This document shows positions 1-11,037 of a DNA stretch of 64,000 nucleotides, piece after piece. Within the stretch, counting starts at the first letter, position 1, and every line of letters begins with the position of its first letter. A program made the position numbers and the translations under genes. The DNA is taken from NCBI GenBank assembly GCA_029532415.1, contig JAQOTA010000032.1, positions 1 to 64,000 on the forward strand. Reading direction: 5' to 3'. The stretch is from Marasmius tenuissimus (lineage: Eukaryota > Basidiomycota > Agaricomycetes > Agaricales > Marasmiaceae). The notes under the pieces are model-generated. The model had not been told where the DNA came from. It saw only the letters and a list, made by a program, of their open reading frames with translations, and made no database searches.

Positions 1-386
1 TGTAGAGATATCAAGGTCGATTTGAGCGTGAGCACGGGCGACCAAGCGTCTTTGAGGATATCGAGACATATAGCGCCAGATGCGGAGGAGACGTTTGGGT
101 GGTAGACTTTGGTTATGAATTTCATTTTGACGGGTTGGAAGGGGTAGGCGTCTGGGATGACGATGTCCACTTCGAATTTGCCACCTTCGTAAGGGGTTTC
201 TTCTGGGCCGGGAAAAGAGCCTTTGAGATGGAAAGGAGAGTTGTCGATGAGCTCGAGGGTTATATTCGAGCTCTTGTCGTTCTTGCAGTCTGTTCCAACC
301 GACGGAGATCAGCCTTATCATCTAGTGAGAAAAGTGGGCCTCGTACCCGAGATTTCCTTGTTTACACGTCTCAAGCGAGCATCCAT
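1..386 (-). CDS. Ubiquitin-conjugating enzyme E2, UBC1/UBE2K class (5' part only)
   Basis: The minus strand reads as a UBC fold cut by the left window edge. Exon 1 is 386-347 and exon 2 is 289-1, joined across a 57-nt intron (290-346, GTACGA donor, AACAG acceptor) that keeps the frame. Visible landmarks are [10 protein letters not shown], the YPFQP segment and the active-site block [20 protein letters not shown], where the cysteine (about residue 88) would form the ubiquitin thioester. The [16 protein letters not shown] version is characteristic of the UBC1/UBE2K class. Those enzymes usually carry a C-terminal UBA domain, which would lie outside this window. The start is the first ATG before a good intron and gives a normal E2 N-terminus. 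Family assignment is firm; the subclass is inferred from motif similarity. Confidence 0.9.
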
Positions 387-479
387 GATACAGTTGGCGT
401 CAAATTTAGCGATACAAGAGGAAAAGAGGAAAGAGGGAGAAGGAGGTCGTCGTCCAGATGAAGAAAATGTATGATTATG

Positions 480-2978
480 TAATCATCGATTCAACGCCAT
501 CAACTGCCATCAAATCCTCGACAACAAACGTACACTCCAAACTTTCTCACCGTCAATACCACGTGGAAACCACTTCCGACTTCAGGACTCCGACTCGATG
601 AATCCTCGATACACCACGGAAGATCCATCGGGTGATATCGTTTGTTGTCATCACACCCTCTCTAGCTCTCCCCTTTCTCCAGCTACCAATAAACCTGTCG
701 AAATTCCTCACATATTGGCTGGTCCCTCGTTTCCTCAATGTAGGCCACAGACCCTCTCGACAACTAATCTTCCATCATCCAAAGCCACTTATACCGAGAT
801 CTAAATTCTCCTCCGCATGTACAGCCACCTACCTCCCCCCTGAATCCGAAATATCACAACGATGCAAAACCCAAACCCAGACCACAAACACTTTCAAATA
901 CAACTCCGCACTGGTAGAAACCGTGGGGGTGCTCCTCTCTCCCGCCCCAGGGTTTCTTCGATAGGCTTCGGGAGCCAGGAGCCTTTCCCCCCCCTTCCTC
1001 TGGTGGTCATCGAAGCATTACTTCGGACCACTATCCTTGACGACGATTCCTCCATCTTCTGTCTTCTTCCGCCTCAGAAGGGTTGGTCGGACGGTGCAAA
1101 GTCAGACTAGCCCTCCGTCCCCATCAAGGACGTGCTTGGCATCGTAAACTAACAAACTGGTGTCCTCGATTTCCCCCCCCTCTCTGCAGGGGTGTAGAGG
1201 AACAGCTATTGGACGTAGATACCAAGATACTGAGCTTCTAGTAGGGTGAAAGGTAAACACTGGTCTCAACGTGGGAGATAACTAGAATCCGACCGAGTTT
1301 AAGCAATGGCACAGAAAGAAGAACGCATATCGGGGCTCGACTAGGGAAGAGGCAATGTGTTGATCATTGAGACGTAAATCGTACCCAAAGAGTCGTGCTG
1401 AATCCTATCTCTTTCCTGTTTGTTACCTTAGCGCGGGCTCGTTGGGATTCTTTCCGCTTGCGTGCTTATTAATTTTGGCTGCTACACGCTGATAGCATCG
1501 AGGTATTATTGCATCTTCAAGTGGTCCCTGCTTGTCATTTTCACGCTGTTTTACTCTGAAACCACATCAAGTCGTTTACTGTACCATTTCAGCTCAAAGT
1601 CGCCACTAGTTCGATTCAACCTCTCAATGTGAACGTGGAAGGGTGACGAAGATTCATCTAGTGACCCTTCCTTCTCGGTGCAAACTTCTGAATTCAATCG
1701 ATCTATACACCCGGGCCGTCCCCCAGCCAGAGACAAATCTGGCTGACCACGCTACAACTGTAAATCGCATAACTACCTCGCCAGCTCGTCTCAGACTGGA
1801 CTACGTATGTAGTAGTATGTACAATACGGAATATGGAATTGAAGAGTAAGGAAAAAGATTTGATTTATGATTCGAGTAAATGCTAATACACTATATCCAG
1901 GGTTTCTTCGAGAGTCATCGAACACCCTCTGGACTGAGGAACGCCCCGGCAGATCCCCGCTAACCAAACGAATCGCCCAGCTTTCAATCCGTGCCCCCCA
2001 CCGAATTGGTCATGAATTTTGTTCGTTCATCCCCGGCGAGAACTTGGATATCCCCATCGGCCAAAGAATTTGTATGTTATCGACCTCCCGGAAGAGAAAC
2101 TAAGACTTGAGTGTGGTTGAGAACAAGTCTATTTGAGTCCGGAGGCGAAAGTGCAGCGACTGTTATGGAGAATTTTTTTGCTGGTTTCGCTGACCAACGA
2201 CTCTCAAAACACATCAAGATGTGTTGTGAGCATCCGAATGAGCAAGAATTAACTCGGGTAACCTAAACTAGCTCGTCTCGGTAAAAAAAAACACTACGGG
2301 GTTGTCTCAGGACCGACAGAAGCCTGTATGTAGGTGGCCCACATGTAATACCTCTGAAAACATCGTAGTCTCTGACGGTAGGCACAAAAATCAAATGACC
2401 GGATTTCTTGAACATTGCTCCAAGGTCCGGAGAGGGTCTTGCTTCGTTTGGGAGTCAGATCTCCGGTGGATGGGTTTGTTCAATGGATTGGCAACGCGAT
2501 TGAACGAGAAGCCGACGGTATGGTTAGTTGGTGGGTCCAAGTCTGGGGCATGATCAAGGGAGATCTGTGCCCTGATCAGCTCACAGAATTTCTGCAATTT
2601 CTTGGACCTGCTGTCTGAGCTCTTTACACCTTCTCAGAAAGAACAGCCACTTCTTTCTTTACAGCTGCAGGACCTCTTCTATGTCTAAACTTCTTCTGTG
2701 ATCTGAACCTAGCTCACGCACCGCGAACCGCGATTGGACGGGTCAGGAGATGGTCGCCTCGAGGATGATTTCCGAGCATTTGTAGCCTCCGTGGCAGTGA
2801 TATGATGGGTCGAGGGGCCAGAGAAGTTCATGTCGGACGGTTTTCGATGATCTACGAAGTATCTTGTCGATTGGGGTTGGTTGAAGGTAGAGGTTGATGG
2901 TGTTTGTCGAATTTCGTGGTTGCGGTAATATTAGCTCACCACCGAGGCTGAGAGAACTCGTCAAAGATACATAAATGA
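480..2978. other. Intergenic, no supported gene
   Basis: About 2.5 kb with only short overlapping ORFs on both strands, none showing a recognisable domain or a convincing splice pattern. A reading frame at about 2415-2618 (plus) has protein-like composition (tryptophan-rich) but no start context or partners, so I do not call it. Confidence 0.5.
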
Positions 2979-3034
2979 CGGTAGCGGTAGCGGTAGTAGA
3001 ATTTTTTAGAGATGAAGGTAGCGGTAGAGGTAGC
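2979..3034 (+). repeat. Imperfect GGTAGC microsatellite
   Basis: Repeats of GGTAGC/GGTAGT/GGTAGA occur twice (2980-2998 and 3017-3034), split by an A/T-rich spacer. They lie about 100-160 bp upstream of the F-box gene that starts at 3139, in its presumed promoter. Confidence 0.6.
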
Positions 3035-3138
3035 TGATTTGCCGCCGGCAGTCATGTGCGTGATGACTATATATAGACCCAAGTCACGATGTGACAAGGT
3101 AACGGTCGCGTTCTGACTCTTTCAATCGAACCACCACC

Positions 3139-5251
3139 ATGCACCCAGACTCAACAAGCGCAGAGACGAACAAGATACCGATGGAAATGAACCGAGGTAA
3201 GCTTTTATATGTATATGAACCCCTGGATATCCATGTTTCTATTTTTTTTCTATTCTGTACTCATTCATCGCCGCCACCGCGTTCTCATTGGCAGTTGACA
3301 ACAATGACGAAGCTGTAAAACAATTGACGCACACGGTTCAAGATCTCGTACTTTCGTCGGAGAAGCAGCAGTCCTACATTGAGAAAATCCCCAACGAGAT
3401 TCTAAGAGATATCTTTCTCGGTATTCCACCTACTGAGGATGTATTCTCCGTTTCGAAAGGCCCTTGGGTATTGACTCACGTATCCAGGTTCGTAGTACAT
3501 ACATACTCATCCGTTGTGTTGGAGGTATGTGTACTGACATAGCTGGAAAAAAAACAGACGTTGGCGTCAAGTTTCAACTGCTACCCCCGGACTCTGGACA
3601 AAAATCAAATTCAACCTCGACACCATCTCTTCTTCTCCTCGTCGAATGAACGGCGTCCTCGAATTGTTCGCAATGGTTCTCGGACGAAGCACGGGTACCA
3701 AACGTATTGTCGAGATCCAGACAGAGAAGGCTCCACCAGAGTACGCCCAACTATTCCTCGACATTCTCCGGTCGACGCGACACACATGGGTCGAGCTTAC
3801 GCTGCAAGGTATCTTCACCACGGGTTGTCAAGCCGGGAAGGAAGAGATGTTTGGAGGGTTGAGGCTTTTCCCTGATCGAGCGAGTTGGGATACCGCGGGG
3901 TTTGATTCATTGGAGAGAGTGGGGGTTATGGATTTGGTACCTTACGAGCGTCGAAGGGAGTTCATCGCGGCTTTGGAGAAGGCACCTAACCTCCGAACGG
4001 TTGTCGTACGCGGGCTGCAACATGCTCGGAGGGCTGACGATCCACCGCCCGCGTTTAACTGGGGGAAGTTGAAGCATCTTTCGTTGGACTGGTCGTGTTT
4101 GATGCAGGATTGGGGAATCAGGGCGTTGAAGGAGTGTGTTGGGCTTGACGCTCTCGTACTTGAGGGCAACCCCGGGAGAGCTCCGAGTTCGAGTGGAGAT
4201 ACACTCATCGAGTTGAAGACGATTACGAAACTCCGAGTGTCCCTTCTTCTCCGGTACACGAATGTGCGGGAGATCGACTATCCACCCCACGTTTGTTACA
4301 TCCTCAAGTTACCGGCACTTGAGAGCCTGGAGATCGCCAACCCATCGTGCCAGCCCATCGACCTGGAGATGATTGTTGGTTTGGTTGAACGCTCGGCGTC
4401 ATCGGTGCTTTGTACGATTTCTATAGAGGACGTCTTTCTATCCGATATCACTTTGGGAAGGTTGCTACGTGCGGCACCGCAGGTTACCAAGCTCAAGATG
4501 CATGGATATGTATTCCCTCATGTGGTCAACATGATTGCGTCTGGGGAGATCCTTCCGAACCTCGAACATCTGTCTATTGGGTGTTCCAAATTTGCTCCTG
4601 CATTGCTTCATGCGACCCGTGTTGCCATTGTCGGGTTGCTCGAGGCGAAGACGTCGGAAAGGCTCTCGGATCTGCAGACGCTTCACGTCACGGATAAGGA
4701 GTTTGATGTTCGTCTTGAGCTTCGGAAGGGAGAACCTGTGTCATCCGATATCTTGGAGATAGCTCGAGTACGGGTTGGGCCAGAGGATTACCGTGAAACG
4801 GGGAAAATCTTCAACGACCTCGCGAAGGGCCTGTTGTTCCAAGATCTGGATCCCGCGTGTGGTCTTCTCAACGATGTAAGTTGCCGTACTTTTATTCGTT
4901 GCGGTTCCAACTGACCTTTCTTTCTTGGCGGTAGAATATCGAGCTTTTCGAGTACATGTTGACAGTCATGGAGGACTGTGAGGCCATCGAGTTCAAGTAT
5001 GCATTCTTCAAGTGTTCGGTGAGTCTGGATTGAAGGCACATAGTCGTGTTTTATCATATAAACTGACGATCCTCTAGATCCCGGATTTACTTGTGAACAG
5101 TTACATGTTTTGGTCTCTCTCGCACCCTTCGCATCCCCCACTTGCAGCGAAAGGGTGGTCAAGTATCAGGGCTAGACTCGAGCGTCTGGAACTACAATGG
5201 AGGGCTCCGCGTCGCGTGTTTCGAACTCCCCTTGTTGGCGGTGGTGATTGA
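3139..5251 (+). CDS. F-box protein with leucine-rich C-terminal region
   Basis: Five exons (3139-3196, 3295-3487, 3558-4875, 4935-5018, 5078-5251) splice in frame into a 608-residue protein ending at TGA 5249-5251. An F-box-like segment near residues 45-90 contains IEKIPNEILRDIFLGIPP and then LTHVSR/RWRQV, the usual agaricomycete pattern in which the box is followed by a conserved W-R-x-V stretch. The rest is leucine-rich, consistent with a substrate-recognition surface. F-box proteins recruit substrates to SCF ubiquitin ligases through Skp1; the substrate here cannot be guessed. It is not close in sequence to the repeated F-box family elsewhere in the window. Exon joins were chosen by GT-AG signals and frame. 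Confidence 0.8.
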
Positions 5252-5417
5252 TAGGCTCTGGTCTACGTTATTCTTTCTTGTTCACCGAGTCCCTTGATTC
5301 CTGATTGCTGTGGTATGAAAAGTATATACTGTGTAAGTTAACCGAACGACCGACTTGTTGAACTCGTAGTGTAGTGAGCAATCTGTAACAAGACTATGAT
5401 TTAACCTTTGACACTTT

Positions 5418-5762
5418 TCAATGCGTGCCCCTTTCCGGTTTCGTAGTCTTACGAAATGTGCTTGTATGCTCCTCAGGCACGGTGCGTGCCAGCGGCTCCT
5501 TGTGTGGATCTCCGGCACGTACAACAGAATAGAGACGTGTACAGCTCCTACCGCGAAGGTGGCAGGATGAAATGTTCTCAAGGTGTTTCAGGAGAATGAT
5601 GGGGCCCAGTTCGGCGCAGTCAAAGACTGACACCGAAATTGAGTTACTGAGAGGCGCTGGAAATCGGGTGATATCTTGATATAAACTAGTAGAAGCCTGG
5701 AGCCAAGGAAGTGAGTCCAGCACGAGGGTGGACGTTATCACCTGGGGGACGCGCGAAGTCAT
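5418..5762 (-). pseudogene. Relic of the local F-box paralogue family (middle fragment)
   Basis: The minus strand keeps the family core in degraded form: VFDCAELGPIILLKHLE, a C-x-L-x-G-R block and AGDPHKEPLAR. These match VFDCAERVPIILL and VGDPYEEALA in the intact member at 5928-7724. The F-box exon and the C-terminal half are missing. It lies just downstream of the intact minus-strand copy, so it looks like a decayed tandem duplicate. Confidence 0.65.
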
Positions 5763-5927
5763 CCGAAGTGCTCGAAGCGTCGAGGGGCAAGATTCTCCAA
5801 GTCACATGGGATGAGCTTGCGAGGCAAATACTATCATTTGAAGGAAGCTCGCCCGTTTCCCTTATACCATCTAAATGAATTGCCTACATACAATGGAACT
5901 CATAGTGAGTGGCGTATTTACTGACAT

Positions 5928-7724
5928 TCAATCTTCGACGACTTGCAGAGCAGAGATGTCGTCCCTCAAATCATCTCTCTCGTTTCGGGACAGACGTATG
6001 CATTTGCTATTCGTCTTTTCCCTCATTATCCACAAAGCAGGGAGTCCAAATCCGACCTCCCGGTTCGACTCTCCAACGTACAACACCACCCTGTCAAGTT
6101 GCGAAGTACCCATAGTTTGCCACACCTCTCTCGCGAAACGGTCGTCGATTGTGGTATATATCCCGCCGTATTTCGCAATTTCGAATGAAATCTGTTGCTC
6201 GGGATTCTGTTGTCCAGAGTTATCAAAGTATGTGTCAAACGAAAAATAGCCGTCGAAGGCCTCATGGTGTATTCCGAGGTCGTAGTGAATTGTAACGCTG
6301 CGGAGCAATCGGAAGGAAGACACAACCTCATACGTCTTCATCTCGTTTTCCTGTGGGTTTCCCGTCCGGTTGAGGTCGAATTCAAAGTTTTCGAGATGGG
6401 GGGTGTTCGAGAGGATGGAATTGAGATCATCCAGAGTGAGGGTGGGTCGTAATTCTAGTCTGTTCTCCACTTGGTGAAGCGAGAGTGAGTGTAAGCTAGG
6501 GCCGTGATGAAGGAGGATAAGGGGAAGGTCGATGTAGTCGTAGTATTGAACAACGGAGAGAGACTCCAGAGGTGACAGGGAAATGAGAAAGTCTTCCAAT
6601 GTCGACTTGAATTCGCGTTGAGAATCTCGAGAATAATAATCGACCTTGAATGACAGGTGCTTTATCCCACTAAAGGTTGAATGGTCCATCGCATAGCTCA
6701 TCCAATCCACCTCGTGGGCTCCATCCATTTCCAATGTCTCGACCTTTGGGAGGTCGATGAAAGATCTCCAACCTTCGAGGAGGATAGGATTTAGCGAGCC
6801 CCATCTGATACTCCTAATATTCGCCTTCCTTACTGGTTTCCCGACACGAAAACGTTTGCGCTCCCTTTCTTCCTCAGCTTTCTCATGTAGGCTGAGATCA
6901 TGCATCACATGATCTCTGGAGACCCTCCTGCTATAAGCGATTTCCTCAAGACTCGGCGATAACGCCAAGATCCGCTGGAATGCGACGTAGTTATAATCCA
7001 TCCCGAGTTCTCCATACACAAAATTTGCCTGTAAACTCCTCAAGCAAGGCGACTGTCCCAACGCTTCTTCGTATGGATCTCCGACTCGAACATCCGAACG
7101 AAGGCGAGTCCAGTTTTTAACATGGAGGCGGCAGAATGGATGGCTGGCCTCGAGGGACCCGAGGAGAATGATGGGTACACGTTCAGCGCAGTCAAAGACC
7201 ACTTCACGAGGGTTGGCTAGGCAGGAGATCAATTCGATGAAAGAGCTCCATCTAGCTTGGACCGCCTCTTCCGAGGGTATGAAAGGCGGTTCGGTCGGGG
7301 CGTCGTTTTGCCGCGGCCATCGAGCGTCAGGGTCCTCTCCTGGCCATATCACAACCTTTGAACGGACGGCAACTTTCCTAATCCCCTTCCATATTGCAGA
7401 CTCGGAAGGTAGTTGGAGCAAGGAATTCAGGTTTTGAAGGCTCTGTGTGTAAGGCTCAAGATCTGCTTCCGTTTGAAGTCGTGGATTTCGATGCGGAGGA
7501 ACTCGAGTTTGGTCAAAATCGAAGAATAGTTCTCGGTATGCAAATGGTAATGCGGCTCCTGAGATGAACTTGTTGACGCGCAAGAGCGTAAAAATGGTGT
7601 GTCGAGAATTATCGTGAATCTGGAGTCATACTTGAGAGGGTTGGACTGAGAAAAAGGTTGATGAGCTCACCAGCCTGAATATCTCCGCCAACAGCTCCGC
7701 GCTTAGGTTATCTAGAGTTGACAT
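5928..7724 (-). CDS. F-box-like/LRR paralogue family protein, intact copy 1
   Basis: Two exons: 7724-7671 (18 codons) and 7619-5928, joined over a 51-nt intron (GTGAGC donor, CCAG acceptor), giving 581 residues. The N-terminus reads LSAELLAEIFRL then IHDNSRHTIFTLLRVNKF, an F-box-like helix pair in which the intron splits the box. The body carries the family signatures FDCAERVPIILL, VRVGDPYEEAL, SPCLRSLQA and FSGIKHLSFK, and the C-terminal block ERDDLRDDISAL. Leucine-rich spacing in the centre suggests an LRR-like fold. The likely role is a substrate adaptor of an SCF ubiquitin ligase, inferred only from the F-box. This is one of two undamaged members among about ten loci here. Confidence 0.85.
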
Positions 7725-7764
7725 GGTGATAGAAGGGGACTTTGAGAGGATGGTCTGAACGGTA

Positions 7765-7792
7765 TTATATACCTCCTAGAACGGGGCAGTGC
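7765..7792 (-). promoter_or_regulatory. F-box family promoter: GCACTGCC box plus TATA
   Basis: Reading on the minus strand, GCACTGCCC (7792-7784) is followed about 15 nt later by TATATAAT (7770-7763), some 40 nt upstream of the ATG at 7724. The same pair precedes several other family copies. Confidence 0.6.
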
Positions 7793-7799
7793 ATGTCAT

Positions 7800-9090
7800 G
7801 AGTTTGCTCCCTCCCAGCACGTTTCCGCTGATTAGATTGATTGCCAGTCATTGAGCCAACCATAGGATTTTCTCTCCGACTTGTATGTTGCCTTTCCTGC
7901 TTCAAGAGCTTAAAGCTTTCAGGCTCTCTTTAGGTGAGCGCGTGTGTTGGGAAGGATTGTGAGCGCCTCGGAAAAGCTGACTTTGAGCCTTAAGATGGTT
8001 TGTCCTGGACGTCGTGGTGGTGGTTCGGAGCTGCGGACCCCCGAACGAATTCCGGCTTGTACCATTGTGTTCCCACGACACACACTCTCCCCCTACGCTC
8101 AACCTTCCCTGGCGGCAAGATGCTCATCGCACTCTCAAATAACAGCAGTACTTATGTATGTATTCGCTCAAATGTTTTTTAGAATACAGAACTAAACGCA
8201 ATCTCAGCGACTTAAGTTGTTTCGACCATCCGGTTGAGCTCAATGATTGGCCCTCGATCCATCTGTTGACCCCATACCGTAAGACAGGGGACCCTTTTAC
8301 ATCCCAAACTCTCGACGCTTGTCACTAGACCCAAATCTCTACAAAATTGCAAGAATCTTTATCGTTCAAACGAAAGCTTGCTGATCATCCGTCCCAGTGC
8401 GTCTTGACGTCATATGGCCACGATGGTTCAGCCCCATCGTGGGTTGTCATATTTTGAGGACTCAAAGGGCATGCGTGTGTACTCACCCCCAGAGGTAAGG
8501 CGACTCTTTGTTTGGTCCAGATTCTCCCCCCCTCGATGACATAGACCTCCGACGATATGAAACTTGGGTTTCGGGAAGGCCCCCCGGAAGAGAAACATCA
8601 AATTGCAATCGGCCGACTCACATCCCCGAACTTATATCTCAGACACGAGAAAGAGCCCCGGTTTCTCAATGATTGACGATTCTTGGCGGCCAAGAATGCG
8701 TCTGAATGACGTACGATCCCCACCCATGTAGGCTGGTTGAGCTTGTACCGAGGTTTCGACTTCGACATCGGATTTTTATGCTACTGACCAAATGGCGAGT
8801 TAACGTGGTATGAACATCAATAAGAGAATTCACTCCTTGGGTGCTCGTAGGTAATTAATTAATTACAGGGGAATGTTCGCACGAGATGAACGGAAGTGAG
8901 ACTGATACCAGACAGGCTCCTGGTTCTCAATGACGAAGTTGCAACATTGTCATTACAACCATACAAGACAGGCTCCTATTTCATATGGAGAAGTAGATAA
9001 AAGGCGAGCCAACTCGGTCAACTATCCAACACAAACTCGAACAGCGTTAACTACTCAGAGCATCTTCACGACGAGTATCTCTCTTATACA
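7800..9090. other. Intergenic, no supported gene
   Basis: Only short unrelated ORFs. A TATA-like AGATAAAAGG at about 8996 lies roughly 90 bp before the small gene at 9091 and may be its core promoter. Confidence 0.45.
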
Positions 9091-9652
9091 ATGCCTATTT
9101 CACTCATCGATCTTTACGAACTCGTAGCTGCTCTTGCTGGCACCGTGGTAAGTCGCAGCTGACCTTTTCTTTGCTACACTGCTAACACTCACGCCGCTAT
9201 CTAACTCGTTAGTTCTCTGTGACACTCATAATCAACGTCTACCTACATGGCGAGGGTAACTTCCGCGAGACGCGACGTAAGAGAGCCTCGATGACCTATA
9301 AAGCACGACTAGCTGAGCGCCGCAGAATTCGTGAGCTCAAGGCCAAAGAAAAGGGATGTAAAGCAGTCAAACAGAAAGAAGAAAGACGTGAGTGGTGTAA
9401 TTGCTGATCTGGTCTATTCATCAGGACTTACGCGGATCTGTATCTTCAGAACGCAACCAGAAGTTGCGTCCTCGAGATCCCACGACCCAGTCAATAAAAA
9501 TGGTCCGAGTTCTCTCGAGCTTCTCTAGGGAAATGGCCCGGGAGCTTTCGAATAGCGGACAGTGGAGGGTTCGAGAGATTGAGGTCACTCAGGCGATGTT
9601 GAGGGTATCAAGACCGTTGGCTTCGAATCCTGCGATTTGCAGTGGGTGGTAG
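9091..9652 (+). CDS. Small membrane-anchored basic protein, unrecognised
   Basis: Three exons (9091-9147, 9213-9387, 9450-9652) give 144 residues. Residues about 8-28 (LYELVAALAGTV then FSVTLIINVYL) form one hydrophobic segment, likely a signal anchor. It is followed by a very basic, probably helical stretch (RETRRKRAS, ARLAERRRIRELKAKEKG) and a C-terminal tail without known motifs. The exon 3 acceptor at 9449 is chosen because it keeps the basic coiled composition; a second possible acceptor at 9424 would give a shorter tail. A decayed copy of the basic segment occurs at about 27360-27420, which supports this being a real, once-duplicated gene. Function is unknown. Confidence 0.55.
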
Positions 9653-11037
9653 CAGGCTCGAGTTATAACCTACGAAGATTGCGCGACATACCCACAGATT
9701 CGGACAGCTTATATACCTTTACGGACGTTTGATTTACACGTTCGAGACCAATATCCATCGAATAGCTCTCGCTCAATTTCATTGGGATTGTACTTATTTT
9801 TACTCAGGAGACATTTTCAAGTTTTTTCTGAGACCCTTCCCAATAGTATAGATTCGTGTGTTTACTATCGACGAAGACGATACGTTGATCACGGCCCGTG
9901 GGCCGTCTGCAATGACTGGGGAGTAAAATCACTTCTCCACCACAGGTACTGGAAGGATGTCGAAATGTAGTCTTGCCGGGAGGGAATATAATTCATACAT
10001 AGGAACCCAAGGCGCCCTGGGGATGTCGGGACTGACTTGGCTCCAACCCCAAGACCCTTTGTTGGAGTTGTGCAGGGTCAAATTTCCGCGTCAGAGAGGA
10101 TGTCGGATCGATAGGATTAAAGGAGTAAGAGAATCATGATTTTTGAATGCGTCGGTGTATCTACACTGTAGTGTTTCTCCAGAGAAAAGACCTGGCCGAG
10201 GACTGTACTCATCCGTGTCGGGACACCCATGAATACACGCTGCTGATATGCACTATCCAACAGAAGGCTGGAGCGATCCTTAGCTCCCGCACTCTGTCAG
10301 TATAATCCATCTACCTGTCTCCAAATATATGTGCCTACTTCGAAGGCCAGAAATACGCTAGGTCCCTGACAGCGATTGCAAGAAAACTCGGAAGAGACTT
10401 CATAATCTATTATCCCCAGGGCTGGAGTTGGCTCAGGGCATCAGAATTCATTCGAACCCATTCATAAATGTACCTCTTCCCTTGCAGGATTACGTCCGTA
10501 GATAAGAATATTATTATTCGTTCGATGAATACCAGGTATGACGGGAGACTAGTAGTGGGTCCAATACAGTAAGGAAGTTCGGGTATGCGGGGAAACGGTG
10601 AAAACACGGCGAAAAGAGTGATATAAATGGGAGCGGAAGAGACAAAAATGGAGTTGCATAAATGACCGTGGATATAGTGATTATGAGAGTTATGGTCCGA
10701 ATACTAGAGAGTGAGAATGTAGACATCGTCAGCGTGTAGTAACGAAAAAGCGGGGGAGGGGGCAAGTAAGAATATGTGGTAGCGAGAAATACTGAAGGAG
10801 ATCTATATACAAGAACTGCTCCCCCGAGGGGAGTCAGTTAGTTACCGTTTGGCGTCGCGTACTGGACCATGAATGGAAGAATGCAAGCCTGTTGCCAGCT
10901 TGCGTTCGGAAGGTCCTGTGAATTCGTGAAATGAAGTGTTTCAGAGTATGGGCGCATACTATAATTGGGTAAGTTAGAGCAGGTTCGCATGGCACACGCA
11001 GCTGCCAGCAAGCATCACCGACCTTTTACGACATCGG
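9653..11037. other. Intergenic, no supported gene
   Basis: No ORF with recognisable domains or splice structure. A minus-strand hydrophobic ORF at 10514-10765 looks like low-complexity chance coding. Confidence 0.45.

Noticed and set aside
598..1110. Plus-strand ORFs of 60-110 codons downstream of the E2 gene
   Set aside because: Overlapping frames with low-complexity Ser/Pro composition, no start context, no domain and no splice support.
951..1920. Repeated phrase CCAGGGTTTCTTCGA at about 948 and 1898
   Set aside because: Only about 15 bp is shared and the flanks do not align; most likely chance.
2302..2618. Overlapping ORFs with Trp-rich stretch (WWVQVWGMIKG)
   Set aside because: Both strands are open over the same region and no homologous pattern is recognised; not enough to call a gene.
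10514..10765. Minus-strand hydrophobic ORF
   Set aside because: Repetitive Leu/Ile/Thr/Pro composition from a T-rich strand; no neighbouring exons.
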